Below, one piece after another: positions 42,457 to 52,532 of a stretch of 64,000 bases of DNA (position 1 is its first letter; every line of letters starts with the position of its first letter). Below the pieces are notes generated by a model that was given only the letters and a program-made list of their open reading frames with translations, was not told the DNA's origin and ran no database searches. The translations under genes were made by a program, and so were the position numbers. This DNA is from Firmicutes bacterium UBA5201 (GTDB taxonomy: Bacteria; Bacillota; Clostridia; Peptostreptococcales; Acidaminobacteraceae), in contig DHVT01000023.1 of NCBI GenBank assembly GCA_002412775.1, forward strand, positions 1 through 64,000. Direction: 5' to 3'.

Positions 42457-43668
42457 CTAAAACTGATCTGATGTAATGAAATCCCCCAAATATACATGTC
42501 GAATGCCTTCAATATTATCTTTAAAACTTTCATCCATCGATACCACATATTTGGGATAATGATCTTTAACCAATAGAAGTGGTTTAAACTCTCTAGTAAT
42601 CGTCGATTCATTGCTCATCTGATATGCCACTTGTACATATATTTTCTCGTTTTTCCGTTCAGCAACAAAATCAATTTCCAGATCTTGAATCTTTCCTACA
42701 TAAACTATGTATCCTCTCATGATTAGTTCATTGTAAACAATATTTTCAAGGACACCTGATATATTTCGATCCTTATAACCAAAGATTGCATGCTGAATGC
42801 CTTGATCGGCAAGGTAATATTTTTCTTGAGTCTTCAAAATTTCCTTTCCATGAACATCATAACGATTTACTTTATTGATTACAAACGAACTCTCCAGCGC
42901 ATCAATATAATTGTAAATAGTGTTGAGATCCACTTTTCTATTTTGGCTTTTGAAATAATCCGAAATACTTTTAGCGGAAAAAGTGTTTCCGACATTATCA
43001 ATGACGTATTTCACAATTCGGCTTAGCAGTTCAACATTTCTAATCCCATATCTTTGGACAACATCCCTTAAAACAATTGAATCATAAATATCATTGATGA
43101 TCCGATAACAAGTACTCTCATCATAGTCACTGATATGGATCAGCGGAAAGCCACCTCTCCTGATAAACTGCCACAACAGCTCCGAATGTTTTTCAGTTTT
43201 GCCCAATTCATTATGAAAATCAATCATTTCCTTGAACGTCAAAGGATATAATCTGAACTGGATATAACGACCTGTCAAAAGTGTTGATATTTCAGACGAC
43301 AGCATATTTGAATTGGAACCGGTAATGTAAATATCAGCATCCAAATCTACCAGAAATGAATTCACAGCTTCTTCCCATTGATTGACAATCTGAATCTCAT
43401 CGAAAAATAAGTACATTCTTTTTCCAGCTATAACTTTATCCATAACATACTCATAAAACTTTGCAGAAATTCTGATATCTAAGAACTGCATACTTTCAAA
43501 GTTCACATATATGATTTGTTCTTTTGGAACGCCTCTTTCAATCAACTTGTTTTGCAACATTTTCATCATAGTGGATTTTCCAGATCGTCTAATACCCGTA
43601 ATTACTTTTATCAGTGGTTGATCTAAAAATGGTTCAATCAAATCATAATAGTGCTTTCTTTCAATCAT
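42457..43668 (-). CDS. AAA_14/DUF4143 ATPase (copy 2)
   Basis: 403 residues. Walker A GIRRSGKSTMM, Walker B LFFDEIQ, sensor ITGSNSNMLSSE, C-terminal DUF4143 with EIDFVAERKNEKIYVQVAY (degenerate PD-(D/E)xK). It is the same family as copy 1 but not close in sequence. GGTGATGAT precedes the ATG. It has its own promoter. Confidence 0.9.
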   Translation of the reverse strand: MIERKHYYDLIEPFLDQPLIKVITGIRRSGKSTMMKMLQNKLIERGVPKEQIIYVNFESMQFLDIRISAKFYEYVMDKVIAGKRMYLFFDEIQIVNQWEEAVNSFLVDLDADIYITGSNSNMLSSEISTLLTGRYIQFRLYPLTFKEMIDFHNELGKTEKHSELLWQFIRRGGFPLIHISDYDESTCYRIINDIYDSIVLRDVVQRYGIRNVELLSRIVKYVIDNVGNTFSAKSISDYFKSQNRKVDLNTIYNYIDALESSFVINKVNRYDVHGKEILKTQEKYYLADQGIQHAIFGYKDRNISGVLENIVYNELIMRGYIVYVGKIQDLEIDFVAERKNEKIYVQVAYQMSNESTITREFKPLLLVKDHYPKYVVSMDESFKDNIEGIRHVYLGDFITSDQF

Positions 43669-43691
43669 ATCATCACCGCCTTATTGACTAT

Positions 43692-43720
43692 ATTATACAC
43701 CTACCTATTTAAAAATACAA
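43692..43720 (-). promoter_or_regulatory. Promoter of the AAA_14 gene (copy 2)
   Basis: TTGTAT (43715-43720), a 17-bp spacer, TATAAT (43692-43697). Confidence 0.65.
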
Positions 43721-43803
43721 AAAGTTTTTATGGTTATATCCACAAAAACTTTTTTATTTTTAATTATTATTTAGGTTATATTCAAATCGTTCGCCGTTCA
43801 AAG

Positions 43804-43837
43804 GAAAAAAACTGACCCTCCAAAGGGAAGGTCAGTT
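43804..43837 (-). terminator. Terminator of the 5'-nucleotidase gene
   Basis: AACTGACC and its complement enclose 12 bases, followed on the minus strand by seven T residues. Confidence 0.85.
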
Positions 43838-43846
43838 AGGTAAAGC

Positions 43847-45865
43847 TTATTCAGTAACAGATTTCAAACAGTAATCATTAGGATCGATTGGCGGTAAGGT
43901 TTGATTTGGCAATCCTTCAATGTACTCTTTTAACGGTACATAGTAATTGATATAAGTGTCTTCAAAATTTGCTGATATTTTCTCTCGAACCTTTTCAAAC
44001 TCTAAATAATTGTCTTTACCAAGGGCTGTAAAGCTATTGGTGGACACGGTATATACATCAGTAAGGACGATATCTGACCAGAGGCCTTCATCACTTTGTA
44101 CTTCAACATTTTGAATCACTTTGCCTTCTTCTTCGCTTAAAAATACATCATAGCGTAACTTTGCAGCTGCAGGGAAAGCTCCAGATGATCCAGAGTTGAG
44201 TGCATAATATGCCGCTTGGTTTAATACGGCGATAATTTCTTCGCCAGTCATATCCATCATGACTATAGTATTGGAAAATGGCAATGTTGTAATGGCCTGA
44301 CTGATTGTAAATTCACCTTTAAAGAATTCACTTCTTACACCACCAACATTTTGAATGGCTACATCTATTCTTGGATTGGCACTGGCAAAAGCTTGAGCCA
44401 CAACGAAAGCCGCTTCACTACCAGTAGGTGTCTCACCTTCCGCAAATGGTGTAGGTATTCTGTCGGCACTCATATCTGTTGAAATAGTTCCAATAACTGT
44501 TTCCATAGAGGATTGCATCTCCACCAGATATGGATTGAGGATGTCTTCAACGGTTTGAGACTTCTTCGCAATGGTTAATAACGGGGATTCCTCTATTCTT
44601 GCTTCAATGGATGCCTTCACAGCTTCATCGACCTCAACAAGAGCTCCCTCAGCATCTTTTTGTAAATAAGGACCAGAAACTGGGATTACAATGTTTCCGT
44701 CAATCGCTTCAACAATACCCTCTGAACTGAAATCCACATCAAGCATTCCAATGCCATAAGCATATTGCCATGCTGTAACGATATAAACTGGATCCCCAAC
44801 ACTATTCTCTACAACTGTTGGATACTGTCCAATGGTTGGATTTTTCTCGTAATCACCATGCGTATATCCAGCGAATGGACCAGTTTGACCATAGTAAGCT
44901 TGAGCAAGACCAACTGCTGCCAGCTCTTCTTCGTCACCAAGTAGGTTGTGGGTGTCACCACCGATGATCACGTCAATACCGGGTACGTTTTCTGCGAATA
45001 AGAAATCATTATAATAACCAACATGGCTTAAGAGAATGATCTTGTTTATGCCTTGCCCCTCCAACTCCGCTACATATTTTTTTGCGGATTCGATTTCATC
45101 TGTAAACATCAAATCATCGGATGCAAGTGAAGAATTCATTGTTTTTTCAACTTTCAAGATACCGATAATTCCGATTTTTTCACCATCGATTTCTTTGATG
45201 ACATAAGGCTTAATACGATCTGCCACATCATAAAGCGGACTGGCTTCCATAGGTTGCATATTGGATGATACAATCGGGAAGTTTGCCACCTTAATCAATT
45301 CAGCAAGTCTGCCATCGCCTTCATCAAATTCATGATTTCCAAGTGCATAAGCATCGAGTCCCAGTTCGTTAAACACTTCAAAATCGACCATTCCTTTGAA
45401 CAGTGAGAAAAATAGGGTGCCGTTTAACTCACCACTATTCAAAACCAAAGTATTTTCATTTCGATTTTCTTCAATAACAGTTGCAAGACTAGAGAATCCA
45501 CCAATATTGACTCTTGTTGTTACACCATCAAATACAAGGTCATATGGAGAGCTCTCAAAATGACTGTGATGATCATTGGTATGTAGAATCTGTAAAGATA
45601 CAGGTTTATTGGCAGGCGGTTCAGGCTCGGGTACAGGTTTGGTAGGTATTAGCAAAGTATCCCCAGCGTAGATTAAATTCGGGTTTTCCAATTGATTAAA
45701 CTCAGCCAATTCATTCCAAGTCATACCAAATTTTTCTGCGATTCTCCAAAGCACATCACCGGATTGAATGAGATATTGCTCTGGACTTTCTGCAAATACA
45801 CTCACTGAAAATGCCTGGGTGATCAATATCAGTGAAAGAACTAAACAGTAAATCTTCTTCTTCAT
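43847..45865 (-). CDS. Secreted LysM 5'-nucleotidase/UshA-like phosphoesterase
   Basis: 672 residues. Signal peptide ends VSVFAES; one LysM domain (YLIQSGDVLWRIAEKFGMTW), then a proline-rich linker, then a metallophosphoesterase domain and a 5'-nucleotidase C-terminal domain (about 430-640). Metal motifs: ILHTNDHHSHFE, ALGNHEFDEGDG, LLSHVGYYND and IIGGDTHN. NSGEL replaces the usual DxGD metal-ligand block and GGDTHN replaces GGHSH, so activity may be altered. LysM probably holds it on peptidoglycan. The ATG at 45865 has GGGAGGATAAG. Confidence 0.9.
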   Translation of the reverse strand: MKKKIYCLVLSLILITQAFSVSVFAESPEQYLIQSGDVLWRIAEKFGMTWNELAEFNQLENPNLIYAGDTLLIPTKPVPEPEPPANKPVSLQILHTNDHHSHFESSPYDLVFDGVTTRVNIGGFSSLATVIEENRNENTLVLNSGELNGTLFFSLFKGMVDFEVFNELGLDAYALGNHEFDEGDGRLAELIKVANFPIVSSNMQPMEASPLYDVADRIKPYVIKEIDGEKIGIIGILKVEKTMNSSLASDDLMFTDEIESAKKYVAELEGQGINKIILLSHVGYYNDFLFAENVPGIDVIIGGDTHNLLGDEEELAAVGLAQAYYGQTGPFAGYTHGDYEKNPTIGQYPTVVENSVGDPVYIVTAWQYAYGIGMLDVDFSSEGIVEAIDGNIVIPVSGPYLQKDAEGALVEVDEAVKASIEARIEESPLLTIAKKSQTVEDILNPYLVEMQSSMETVIGTISTDMSADRIPTPFAEGETPTGSEAAFVVAQAFASANPRIDVAIQNVGGVRSEFFKGEFTISQAITTLPFSNTIVMMDMTGEEIIAVLNQAAYYALNSGSSGAFPAAAKLRYDVFLSEEEGKVIQNVEVQSDEGLWSDIVLTDVYTVSTNSFTALGKDNYLEFEKVREKISANFEDTYINYYVPLKEYIEGLPNQTLPPIDPNDYCLKSVTE

Positions 45866-45956
45866 AATCTTATCCTCCCATAATACAGTTAAATTCCACG
45901 CCATTGCATAAATGTTTGTACCCAATGTTTATACAAAAAAACATAAAAAAAAGCCC

Positions 45957-47270
45957 TTATGCTGTAGAAGAAATACCAAGAATTATCCTCACTGCATAAT
46001 CTACTCCCCTTTCTCTAGAAAGCTTGCTCCAGTGACTCAACTGATTCTTAGACCGTTTTTGAGTTCTTACAATGGCTTTTGACAAGTCCTCTTCATTGAA
46101 ACTATTCGGATCTAAGACTTCAGCCAAACCATTACTCTCAGCATCGAAGGCAATATTAAACTGGTCACTTGAAAAGGGGAGGATCACCATTGGGATTCCA
46201 TAATACAGTGCTTCGGTAAAGGTATTGTTCCCTCCATGATGGATTACCAAATCCATATATGGCATCAGGCCAATCTGAGGTAAAAATTCTTCAATAATAT
46301 CATCAGACGATAGAAATGGTCTAAGGTCCTCAACATGTTTTCCGGCCGACACATATAGAACAGCTTCAGGGTGAACCCTCTTGCAACCAATAATCAGTTT
46401 TTCCATAACATCATCTCTAGCGGACAAAAATGTGCCTAATGAAATCATTATTTTCATTTTGGGGTTGTTGACTCGATCTAAATACTCTGTTGTCAACGCC
46501 TTTTCATCAAAGGAATGACCCATAAAAATTCTAGAGGGATACCCATTAAGTTCTTCTTGATTTTCTCCAAAATCCAAATAATTATAAACAACTGCAATAT
46601 CTGAAACCAACCTGAATGCATTACTGATCTTTACAGGATTTGACTTATACTTGGAAAGAATATGATTAAAGGCATCGGTAAACATAATCTGTGTTTCCGT
46701 CAAACGCTTCTCAATCCATTCTAACTTTTCAGCACTTGGCCTTATCGCTGATGGCCAATTCTTAGGAACGCCGTAGACACTTTTTTTATCGGGAATAGTC
46801 TGTGGATGAGGTGGACAAAATGTGATAAACGGTTTACTGCTCGCATGCAAAGCAATAGTGAGACCATATGAGAGCACATCAACAACATACACATCAATTT
46901 TCATTTCATAATCAATTCTCGTAATCGCATCAATCAACACTTCCGGATTGTAAAGCATATCAGCTTTACGATGTTTTGATTGTGTGATCAATGTTTCAGC
47001 TGGACCCAATTTGGTCGACTGAAAAAAGGCTTCTAGCCTTTTTATCTCTTCTATAGGCTGCGAAGTGCTTTCAGCAGTGCCTAAGTTTTTATTGTTGCTT
47101 ATATCCAGCTCATAAAAATCCATGCCCGAAATTAAGATCAGTTCCTTAAACTCAATGCTACAAGCAAATGTCACCTTGCAGCCATACTTTAAAAACCCCT
47201 TTGCAAAGTAAAGCAACGGATTGAAATGGGAATAAAAAGGTGGACTGATGAAAAAAAGATGATTGTACAT
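45957..47270 (-). CDS. Glycosyltransferase, MGT/UGT type (GT1)
   Basis: 437 residues. The N-terminal start is LFFISPPFYSHFNPLLYFAK; the nucleotide-sugar signature is VIHHGGNNTFTEALYYGIPM with LPFSSDQFNIA. GT1 enzymes often glycosylate natural products or antibiotics. It starts 5 bases after the GT4 gene stop, so both are in one transcript. Confidence 0.87.
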   Translation of the reverse strand: MYNHLFFISPPFYSHFNPLLYFAKGFLKYGCKVTFACSIEFKELILISGMDFYELDISNNKNLGTAESTSQPIEEIKRLEAFFQSTKLGPAETLITQSKHRKADMLYNPEVLIDAITRIDYEMKIDVYVVDVLSYGLTIALHASSKPFITFCPPHPQTIPDKKSVYGVPKNWPSAIRPSAEKLEWIEKRLTETQIMFTDAFNHILSKYKSNPVKISNAFRLVSDIAVVYNYLDFGENQEELNGYPSRIFMGHSFDEKALTTEYLDRVNNPKMKIMISLGTFLSARDDVMEKLIIGCKRVHPEAVLYVSAGKHVEDLRPFLSSDDIIEEFLPQIGLMPYMDLVIHHGGNNTFTEALYYGIPMVILPFSSDQFNIAFDAESNGLAEVLDPNSFNEEDLSKAIVRTQKRSKNQLSHWSKLSRERGVDYAVRIILGISSTA

Positions 47271-47275
47271 AATCT

Positions 47276-49297
47276 TTAACTCCCTTCCAAAGACAAATAA
47301 AAAGTTAACATTTCTTGGGAAACTTTATCCATTGTATAATACTTCAGGACCGTTTCCCTGCCATTTTCTTGAATGTTTTGAAATGTTTCTTTCGATAAAT
47401 CGGACTTGTAAATGATTTTTTCTGCCTCGTTGGCAATAGACGACCAAGATTTGGTATCAATCAAAAAACCATTGATTCCTTGCTTGATATAAGTTTTAAC
47501 ACCACCATTTATTGGAGCCATGACAAGATACCCTTCTGACAGAGCTTCCAAAATTGCGATTCCAAATTCCTCTTTTTGACTTGAACACAAATATATATTA
47601 GGCATATTATAGTTTTGACTCATGATTTTTTTCTCGATGATTCTGATTTCATTGTTGGATAAAGCACCAACGTGACAAAATCTATTTCTTAAATACGGGT
47701 TTGAATTCAAGTAACGCTCGAAAGTGTCCATTGTTCTTTGTTCTTCTTTATTGGGGTTGTCTTTGTTTCCACCAATGATTAGCAACCTGTAATCATTGGA
47801 AAATCTACTGTTTCCCCAAGCTTTAATTAAATTCTCCTGTCCTTTCAACTGATTCAATCGACCTACATTCAACATTACTGGATTTTCGAAAAACGCTTCA
47901 GGAATTCCGTATGTCATTTTTCCTTCATCACAATAATCTTCATCGCAGACTGCTGGGTCAACTTGTATAGACTCTATTGCTTCATCAATCATTGTGAATT
48001 TCCTGGCTGTAAAGCTATTGGTCAACTGAGGAAAATAAGCTTCCAACTCTCTTCTAACTTGTGCTTTACCGATTCCAATTATTCCATCGCTTTTATAAAT
48101 CAATTCATCTCCAATGCTTATTCTGTTTAGGCGAGAAAGAAAATCCGATTTTCCAAAATTATTGAGCCGTCCACTGTCATCAAACATACTCCTATGTGGA
48201 TCTGGGGTTAATGTAAATACAAGCTTTTTCCCCAAACGTTCACTCAATAGTGCTATGGATTTTGATGCATTATCAAGATATCTGATGTGAAAAACATCAG
48301 GATTAATTTGAGTCCTTTCAAAATACCTTTGAAAGAATCTCAGTATATAATACTCTTTTTTTACAAATCGGTCTGCATTGGAATCATTGATATAGATGGG
48401 CATTCTAATCGATAAGTGATTGTCGGAATAACTATAAATCATAGGTTGATCATTGGACCATTCATTATTGATACTAACTGAAATAACCATGCCAACTTTC
48501 TCGTCCTTAGATAACGCGTTTCCTAAACTCTTTAGCAATACCGCTATACCGCCATTATTTCCTTTGCCATCGTTGTCAAACTCTCCCTGGAACATGGACT
48601 GTACTAAGACAAGCCCCTTTTTGCTGAATTCAATTTTTTTATCATAGGTACCAACAAAGTCTTCAAAAATTCTTTTTCTCTTTACGAAATCAAGTATTGG
48701 CTCTTGTCTTAATAAGTCTTTTGAATAAACATCTGCGAGTAGGCTTAAAATTTGAATCTTAATGTTATCAGGTAAAACCCAATTCAAACAATTTACTAAA
48801 AACCCTTGGTATTCGTTGATTTTAAAGTGATACATATAATCCATCAAAATGGCTACTATGTCGTAATCGTTTTTATGAATAGAAAAAAGTGCCGTTAAAT
48901 CATAATGCTTCAGCACATTCATGTCACATTCAATACATATGTCAATAAGGCTGAACATTGCAGCTTTATTGATTGTGTTAGCCGTCATGAGTTTCAGTAT
49001 TTCTTGCTCGAAAACTTTTTTTGAGATTTGACGTTGGTTATTAATGAAAAGATCAACGATTAGTCTGTCCAAATAATCATTTTCTCCCAAAGACATCATG
49101 GCATTGATCAGCTCACTCTGTGTAGGACGTGATTTGATACTGAGATTTAAGATTTTTTCTACACTTTTGAACAGTGATCTATCTTTATTATTTTGAACAT
49201 TTCCGTGTTTCATGTATGTCTTAAAAAAAAGCAAAGAAAAATTTCTTGATTCTCCATCTTTAATAAGTGATTTTCTTAACTTTATAAATTCGTTCAT
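47276..49297 (-). CDS. Glycosyltransferase family 4 with long N-terminal extension
   Basis: 673 residues. The first ~215 residues are helical and do not match a known domain (RPTQSELINAMMSLGENDYL). The GT-B core follows: GGIAVLLKSLGNAL at the donor-loop side, then MLNVGRLNQLKGQENLIKAW and EEFGIAILEALSEGYLVMAP near the C terminus (GT4 E-x7-E motif). Acceptor unknown. Co-transcribed with the GT1 gene. Confidence 0.88.
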   Translation of the reverse strand: MNEFIKLRKSLIKDGESRNFSLLFFKTYMKHGNVQNNKDRSLFKSVEKILNLSIKSRPTQSELINAMMSLGENDYLDRLIVDLFINNQRQISKKVFEQEILKLMTANTINKAAMFSLIDICIECDMNVLKHYDLTALFSIHKNDYDIVAILMDYMYHFKINEYQGFLVNCLNWVLPDNIKIQILSLLADVYSKDLLRQEPILDFVKRKRIFEDFVGTYDKKIEFSKKGLVLVQSMFQGEFDNDGKGNNGGIAVLLKSLGNALSKDEKVGMVISVSINNEWSNDQPMIYSYSDNHLSIRMPIYINDSNADRFVKKEYYILRFFQRYFERTQINPDVFHIRYLDNASKSIALLSERLGKKLVFTLTPDPHRSMFDDSGRLNNFGKSDFLSRLNRISIGDELIYKSDGIIGIGKAQVRRELEAYFPQLTNSFTARKFTMIDEAIESIQVDPAVCDEDYCDEGKMTYGIPEAFFENPVMLNVGRLNQLKGQENLIKAWGNSRFSNDYRLLIIGGNKDNPNKEEQRTMDTFERYLNSNPYLRNRFCHVGALSNNEIRIIEKKIMSQNYNMPNIYLCSSQKEEFGIAILEALSEGYLVMAPINGGVKTYIKQGINGFLIDTKSWSSIANEAEKIIYKSDLSKETFQNIQENGRETVLKYYTMDKVSQEMLTFYLSLEGS

Positions 49298-49443
49298 TTT
49301 GTCACCTCTTGCTCCTTAGACGGGTCATACCTCGAATATAAATCATGGTTGAAGTTATGAATTGATTTTATCACATAACGTGATTATAAACAAGTTTTGT
49401 ATGGTTTTATTTTAAAATAATTACATTTAGTAATTATGTGTAA

Positions 49444-49472
49444 TAAAAAAAACTGCCTTTAAGTACAGGCAG
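49444..49472 (-). terminator. Terminator of the permease gene
   Basis: CTGCCT and AGGCAG around an 8-base loop, with nine T residues on the minus strand. Confidence 0.85.
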
Positions 49473-49494
49473 CTTTAATGATATTTATATTTTT

Positions 49495-50820
49495 TTATGC
49501 GACTTTCTTTACTATAATTTCTATCGACTCAACTTCTTCCTTTTCATCTTCCTCATCAGAAGCATTACTAATGCCCAGCTTGTCAATTAGCGCGAAGAAA
49601 AGACTTAAGAGAATGGCAGCCATTGTTGCTAGGCCCATACCTTCTAGTTCAACAGGTCCAATTACAACCTTACCTTCACCAACCCCTAGTATTAGTACGA
49701 TGGCGGATAAAATAAGGTTTCTGGTTTTTGAGTAATCTACATTTGAATCAATTAGCATTCTCAATCCTGACGCAGAAATCATACCAAACAACAGGATGGA
49801 TACGCCACCCATAACAGCTAGAGGCATTGCTTGTATAGTAGCAGTTACCTTGCCCATAAATGACAGAACAACAGAAAATATTGCAGCACCACCAATAACC
49901 CATACTGAATATACTTTTGTCAGTGCCATAACTCCTACGTTTTCACCATAAGTTGTCACTGGCAAACCACCAAATAAAGAAGAAAGAATTGTCCCTACGC
50001 CGTTACCGATATATGAACGTGATAACCCTTTGTCTTTTCGGATCAATGATTTCCCGACAATTTTCTCAGTTACACTTAAATCACCAACATGCTCTGCCAG
50101 TACCACTAGGGCAGCTGGAGCAATGATCAAAATCGCATTAAGATTAAACTCAGGTCTCACAAATGTTGGTATTTGGAACCAAGGTGCCGCAGCAACTGCA
50201 GTGAAGTCAACAAGTCCTTGAGTGATTGCAAATAAATAACCACATACAACAGCGGACAATATTGGAATTACCTTTAAATATCCTTTAAACATAACGCTCG
50301 ATATAATGGCAACAGCCAATGTAAACATTGAAACGATAATGGTTTTAGTCTGTAGTTCAGGGGGAACCTGACCTGGAATCAATCCCGCTAATCCCGATGC
50401 AAATTTTGCTAAACTCAGTCCGATTACAGCAACAACTGTACCCATTGCCGCTGGAGGTAACAAGACGTCAATCCATCCCATACCAAATCGATCGACAGCA
50501 ACACCGGCAATTATAAAAATGATTCCGACAACAATACATCCAGATAAAGCCGCACCATATCCTTCAGTAAGCATCACTGCTGATACCACTGGAATAAAGG
50601 CTGCGCTAGGTCCTAAGAAAGCTGGAATTTTACCTCTAGTAATGGCAATATACAAGAGTGTACCGATACCGTTGAAGAGCAATTGCAGAGCTGGGTTAAC
50701 ACCTACAATAATTGGAATAAGGACCGATGCACCAAACATTGCAAATAAATGTTGAAAAGACAATGGAATTGTTTTTAATATTGGTAATTTTTCATCAACC
50801 TGAATTTCAATTTTTGACAC
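49495..50820 (-). CDS. uraA: Uracil/xanthine permease (NCS2)
   Basis: 441 residues with 12-14 helices. PLSFQHLFAMFGASVLIPII at the start, AEHVGDLSVTEKIVG and GLPVTTYGENVGVMALTKV in the substrate region: UraA-type uracil importer. The GTG at 50820 has TAGGAG upstream. No PyrR site or purine riboswitch was found in the leader. Confidence 0.92.
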   Translation of the reverse strand: MSKIEIQVDEKLPILKTIPLSFQHLFAMFGASVLIPIIVGVNPALQLLFNGIGTLLYIAITRGKIPAFLGPSAAFIPVVSAVMLTEGYGAALSGCIVVGIIFIIAGVAVDRFGMGWIDVLLPPAAMGTVVAVIGLSLAKFASGLAGLIPGQVPPELQTKTIIVSMFTLAVAIISSVMFKGYLKVIPILSAVVCGYLFAITQGLVDFTAVAAAPWFQIPTFVRPEFNLNAILIIAPAALVVLAEHVGDLSVTEKIVGKSLIRKDKGLSRSYIGNGVGTILSSLFGGLPVTTYGENVGVMALTKVYSVWVIGGAAIFSVVLSFMGKVTATIQAMPLAVMGGVSILLFGMISASGLRMLIDSNVDYSKTRNLILSAIVLILGVGEGKVVIGPVELEGMGLATMAAILLSLFFALIDKLGISNASDEEDEKEEVESIEIIVKKVA

Positions 50821-51152
50821 GGCATTCTCCTAGATTAAATAAATTATCGCTAAACAAAAGCTGACTTTTAATCTCTAGTTAACATTGTCTCTTACAATCC
50901 ACTTCTATGCATTATTATTCACCCCTAATATTGTTTAAAAAATATCAATCATTTTCGTTACAGCATACCAATTAAGTTTCGTTCATATATGAGTAACTGA
51001 TTATGCATAAACATCCACATAATTCAATCTCATTCTCCATCGCCAAAACCACTGAACACTAAATTTTTCAAGAAGTTTCCACCGTTTCACCCGTACCAGT
51101 AACCGGTAGCCCAACATGCATAGTGCCAAGGCCTCATTTTCATGGTGAGCAC
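50821..51152. other. Intergenic region, no gene seen
   Basis: 332 bases between uraA and the promoter at 51153. Contains a six-codon ORF (MHRSGL) with GGGGTGA upstream, of doubtful value, and GTACC-family copy 4. Nothing else recognised. Confidence 0.6.
51073..51110. repeat. GTACC-core repeat, copy 4
   Basis: AAGTTTCCACCGTTTC followed by CCGTACC and AGTAACCGGTAGC; a degenerate right arm. The left half matches the unit at 57774. Confidence 0.75.
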
Positions 51153-51181
51153 TTGATTTGGGTTGGTTGTATTTGTATAAT
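51153..51181 (+). promoter_or_regulatory. Promoter of the small gene at 51211
   Basis: TTGATT (51153-51158), a 17-bp spacer and TATAAT (51176-51181). It is flanked by GTGAGCA (51145-51151) and TGCTCAC (51190-51196), a possible operator pair. Confidence 0.6.
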
Positions 51182-51210
51182 AGATCGAATGCTCACTATT
51201 GGAGGCTTTG

Positions 51211-51444
51211 ATGAATAAAGGATTGCGCAAAAACATCTACGACTATATATGCGAAAATTCAAATGAAAAACCTTTTTTTGTACTTGAAAAGTTGAAAGAA
51301 CTGGATATTTTGGAACTCTTGTATAAATGTAATTCCGGTAATGAAATGGCCGCAATGATGCTGGCGGAATTTTTATATCACAACGAAAAAAATGCACCGG
51401 TAAGCAGCTATACAACCGATGCACTTAAATTGTTCTTTTCATAA
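51211..51444 (+). CDS. Small hypothetical protein
   Basis: 77 residues from the ATG at 51211; GGAGG is directly upstream. Helical, with LEKLKELDILELLYKCNSG and no signal peptide. No family recognised. It is followed at 3 bases by a GTACC-family repeat copy. Confidence 0.6.
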   Translation: MNKGLRKNIYDYICENSNEKPFFVLEKLKELDILELLYKCNSGNEMAAMMLAEFLYHNEKNAPVSSYTTDALKLFFS

Positions 51445-51447
51445 GGA

Positions 51448-51472
51448 AAGATGCCATCGTTGCCACCTTACC
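51448..51472. repeat. GTACC-core repeat, degenerate copy 5
   Basis: AAGATGCCATCGTTGCCACC followed by TTACC matches the left unit AAGTTACCRYCGTTTCCRCC with several changes. No right arm remains. Confidence 0.6.
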
Positions 51473-51581
51473 GGATCGAGTTGCTTTGTACTTCAAGGTC
51501 ATAAAATGATTTGAAGCTTGTATTCAGGGTAAAAATGAATAGCTAGAACATCTTTGTTCTACGTTCAATTGGAGGCAAGAT

Positions 51582-52418
51582 ATGAAGTGGAAAGGAAGAT
51601 CTAGAAGTTCAAATGTAGAAGATAGAAGAGGCATGAAAGGTGTAGCAGGTGGGCTCGGAGGCATTGGAATCATCATTGTGATTATATATACATTACTCGG
51701 AGGAAATCCCGGGGATATCATGCAAACCATAGATACAGAACAACCCCAAAAGGTGCCTTATGAAGCAACTCAAGAAGAAGAGGAGCTTGCAGAGTTTGTT
51801 TCTGTAGTTTTAGCGGATACAGAAGTCATCTGGACAGATATTTTTGCTGAACAAGGCTTACAATATACTGAACCTAAGCTGGTTCTTTTTAATGGAAGCG
51901 TTGAGTCTGCATGCGGAGTAGCAGGTTCATCCACAGGACCATTTTATTGTCCTACAGACCAAACAGTTTATATCGATTTAGACTTCTATCAAGAACTTAA
52001 AAACAAGTTTAAAGCACCGGGCGATTTTGCTATGGCCTATGTAATAGCTCATGAGATTGGCCACCATGTTCAAAATGAACTTGGCGTTTTAGATCAAATG
52101 AATGAGATAAGAGCAAAAGTCAGTCCAGAAGAGTACAATGAATATAATGTTAGACTGGAGCTTCAAGCGGATTATTTAGCAGGAGTATGGGCGAGACATG
52201 TGCAAGGCAAAAATCTGTTAGAAGAAGGTGATTTGGAAGAGGCGATGACTGCAGCAAGTGCAGTAGGTGATGATAGAATTCAAATGGAAACACAAGGCTA
52301 CATTGTTCCCGATAGCTTTACACATGGAACTTCTGAACAAAGGAAACGCTGGTTTCTTAAAGGGTACGAGGCAGGAGATCTTAGCGAATGGGATACCTTT
52401 GGTACTGATGATTTGTAA
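51582..52418 (+). CDS. ypfJ: Neutral zinc metallopeptidase, YpfJ family
   Basis: 278 residues. A membrane segment at about 24-42 (GGIGIIIVIIYTLLG), then the catalytic YVIAHEIGHHVQNELG near residue 158 (HExxH). The third ligand is probably the Glu in LELQADYLAG. Domain length fits PF04228. Substrate unknown; the active site is outside the cell. AATTGGAGGC precedes the ATG. Confidence 0.92.
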   Translation: MKWKGRSRSSNVEDRRGMKGVAGGLGGIGIIIVIIYTLLGGNPGDIMQTIDTEQPQKVPYEATQEEEELAEFVSVVLADTEVIWTDIFAEQGLQYTEPKLVLFNGSVESACGVAGSSTGPFYCPTDQTVYIDLDFYQELKNKFKAPGDFAMAYVIAHEIGHHVQNELGVLDQMNEIRAKVSPEEYNEYNVRLELQADYLAGVWARHVQGKNLLEEGDLEEAMTAASAVGDDRIQMETQGYIVPDSFTHGTSEQRKRWFLKGYEAGDLSEWDTFGTDDL

Positions 52419-52429
52419 TGAAAAAATTG

Positions 52430-52454
52430 AACCCCTCTGCATGGCAGTGGGGTT
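52430..52454 (+). terminator. Hairpin after ypfJ
   Basis: AACCCC and CTGC pair with GCAG and GGGGTT around a short loop. The T tract is weak. A CCAGG/CCTGG hairpin follows at 52464-52485. Confidence 0.55.
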
Positions 52455-52496
52455 TAACTTTGACCAGGTTTCAAAATTTCCCTGGTTTGGGTAAAG

Positions 52497-52513
52497 GAAT
52501 GCCTATGGCATTC
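52497..52513. repeat. GAATGCC/GGCATTC hairpin repeat, copy A
   Basis: GAATGCC-tat-GGCATTC after GTTTGGGTAAAG. The same dyad recurs at 57627 with a similar left flank. Confidence 0.75.
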
Positions 52514-52532
52514 AGTGTCCATTCAGCGGTTA

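Noticed and set aside
36762..43668. The two AAA_14 ATPases as a toxin-antitoxin pair
   Set aside because: They are far apart, have separate promoters and low similarity.
50821..50960. Purine riboswitch or PyrR site before uraA
   Set aside because: No riboswitch core or PyrR consensus was found; only a six-codon ORF with weak support.
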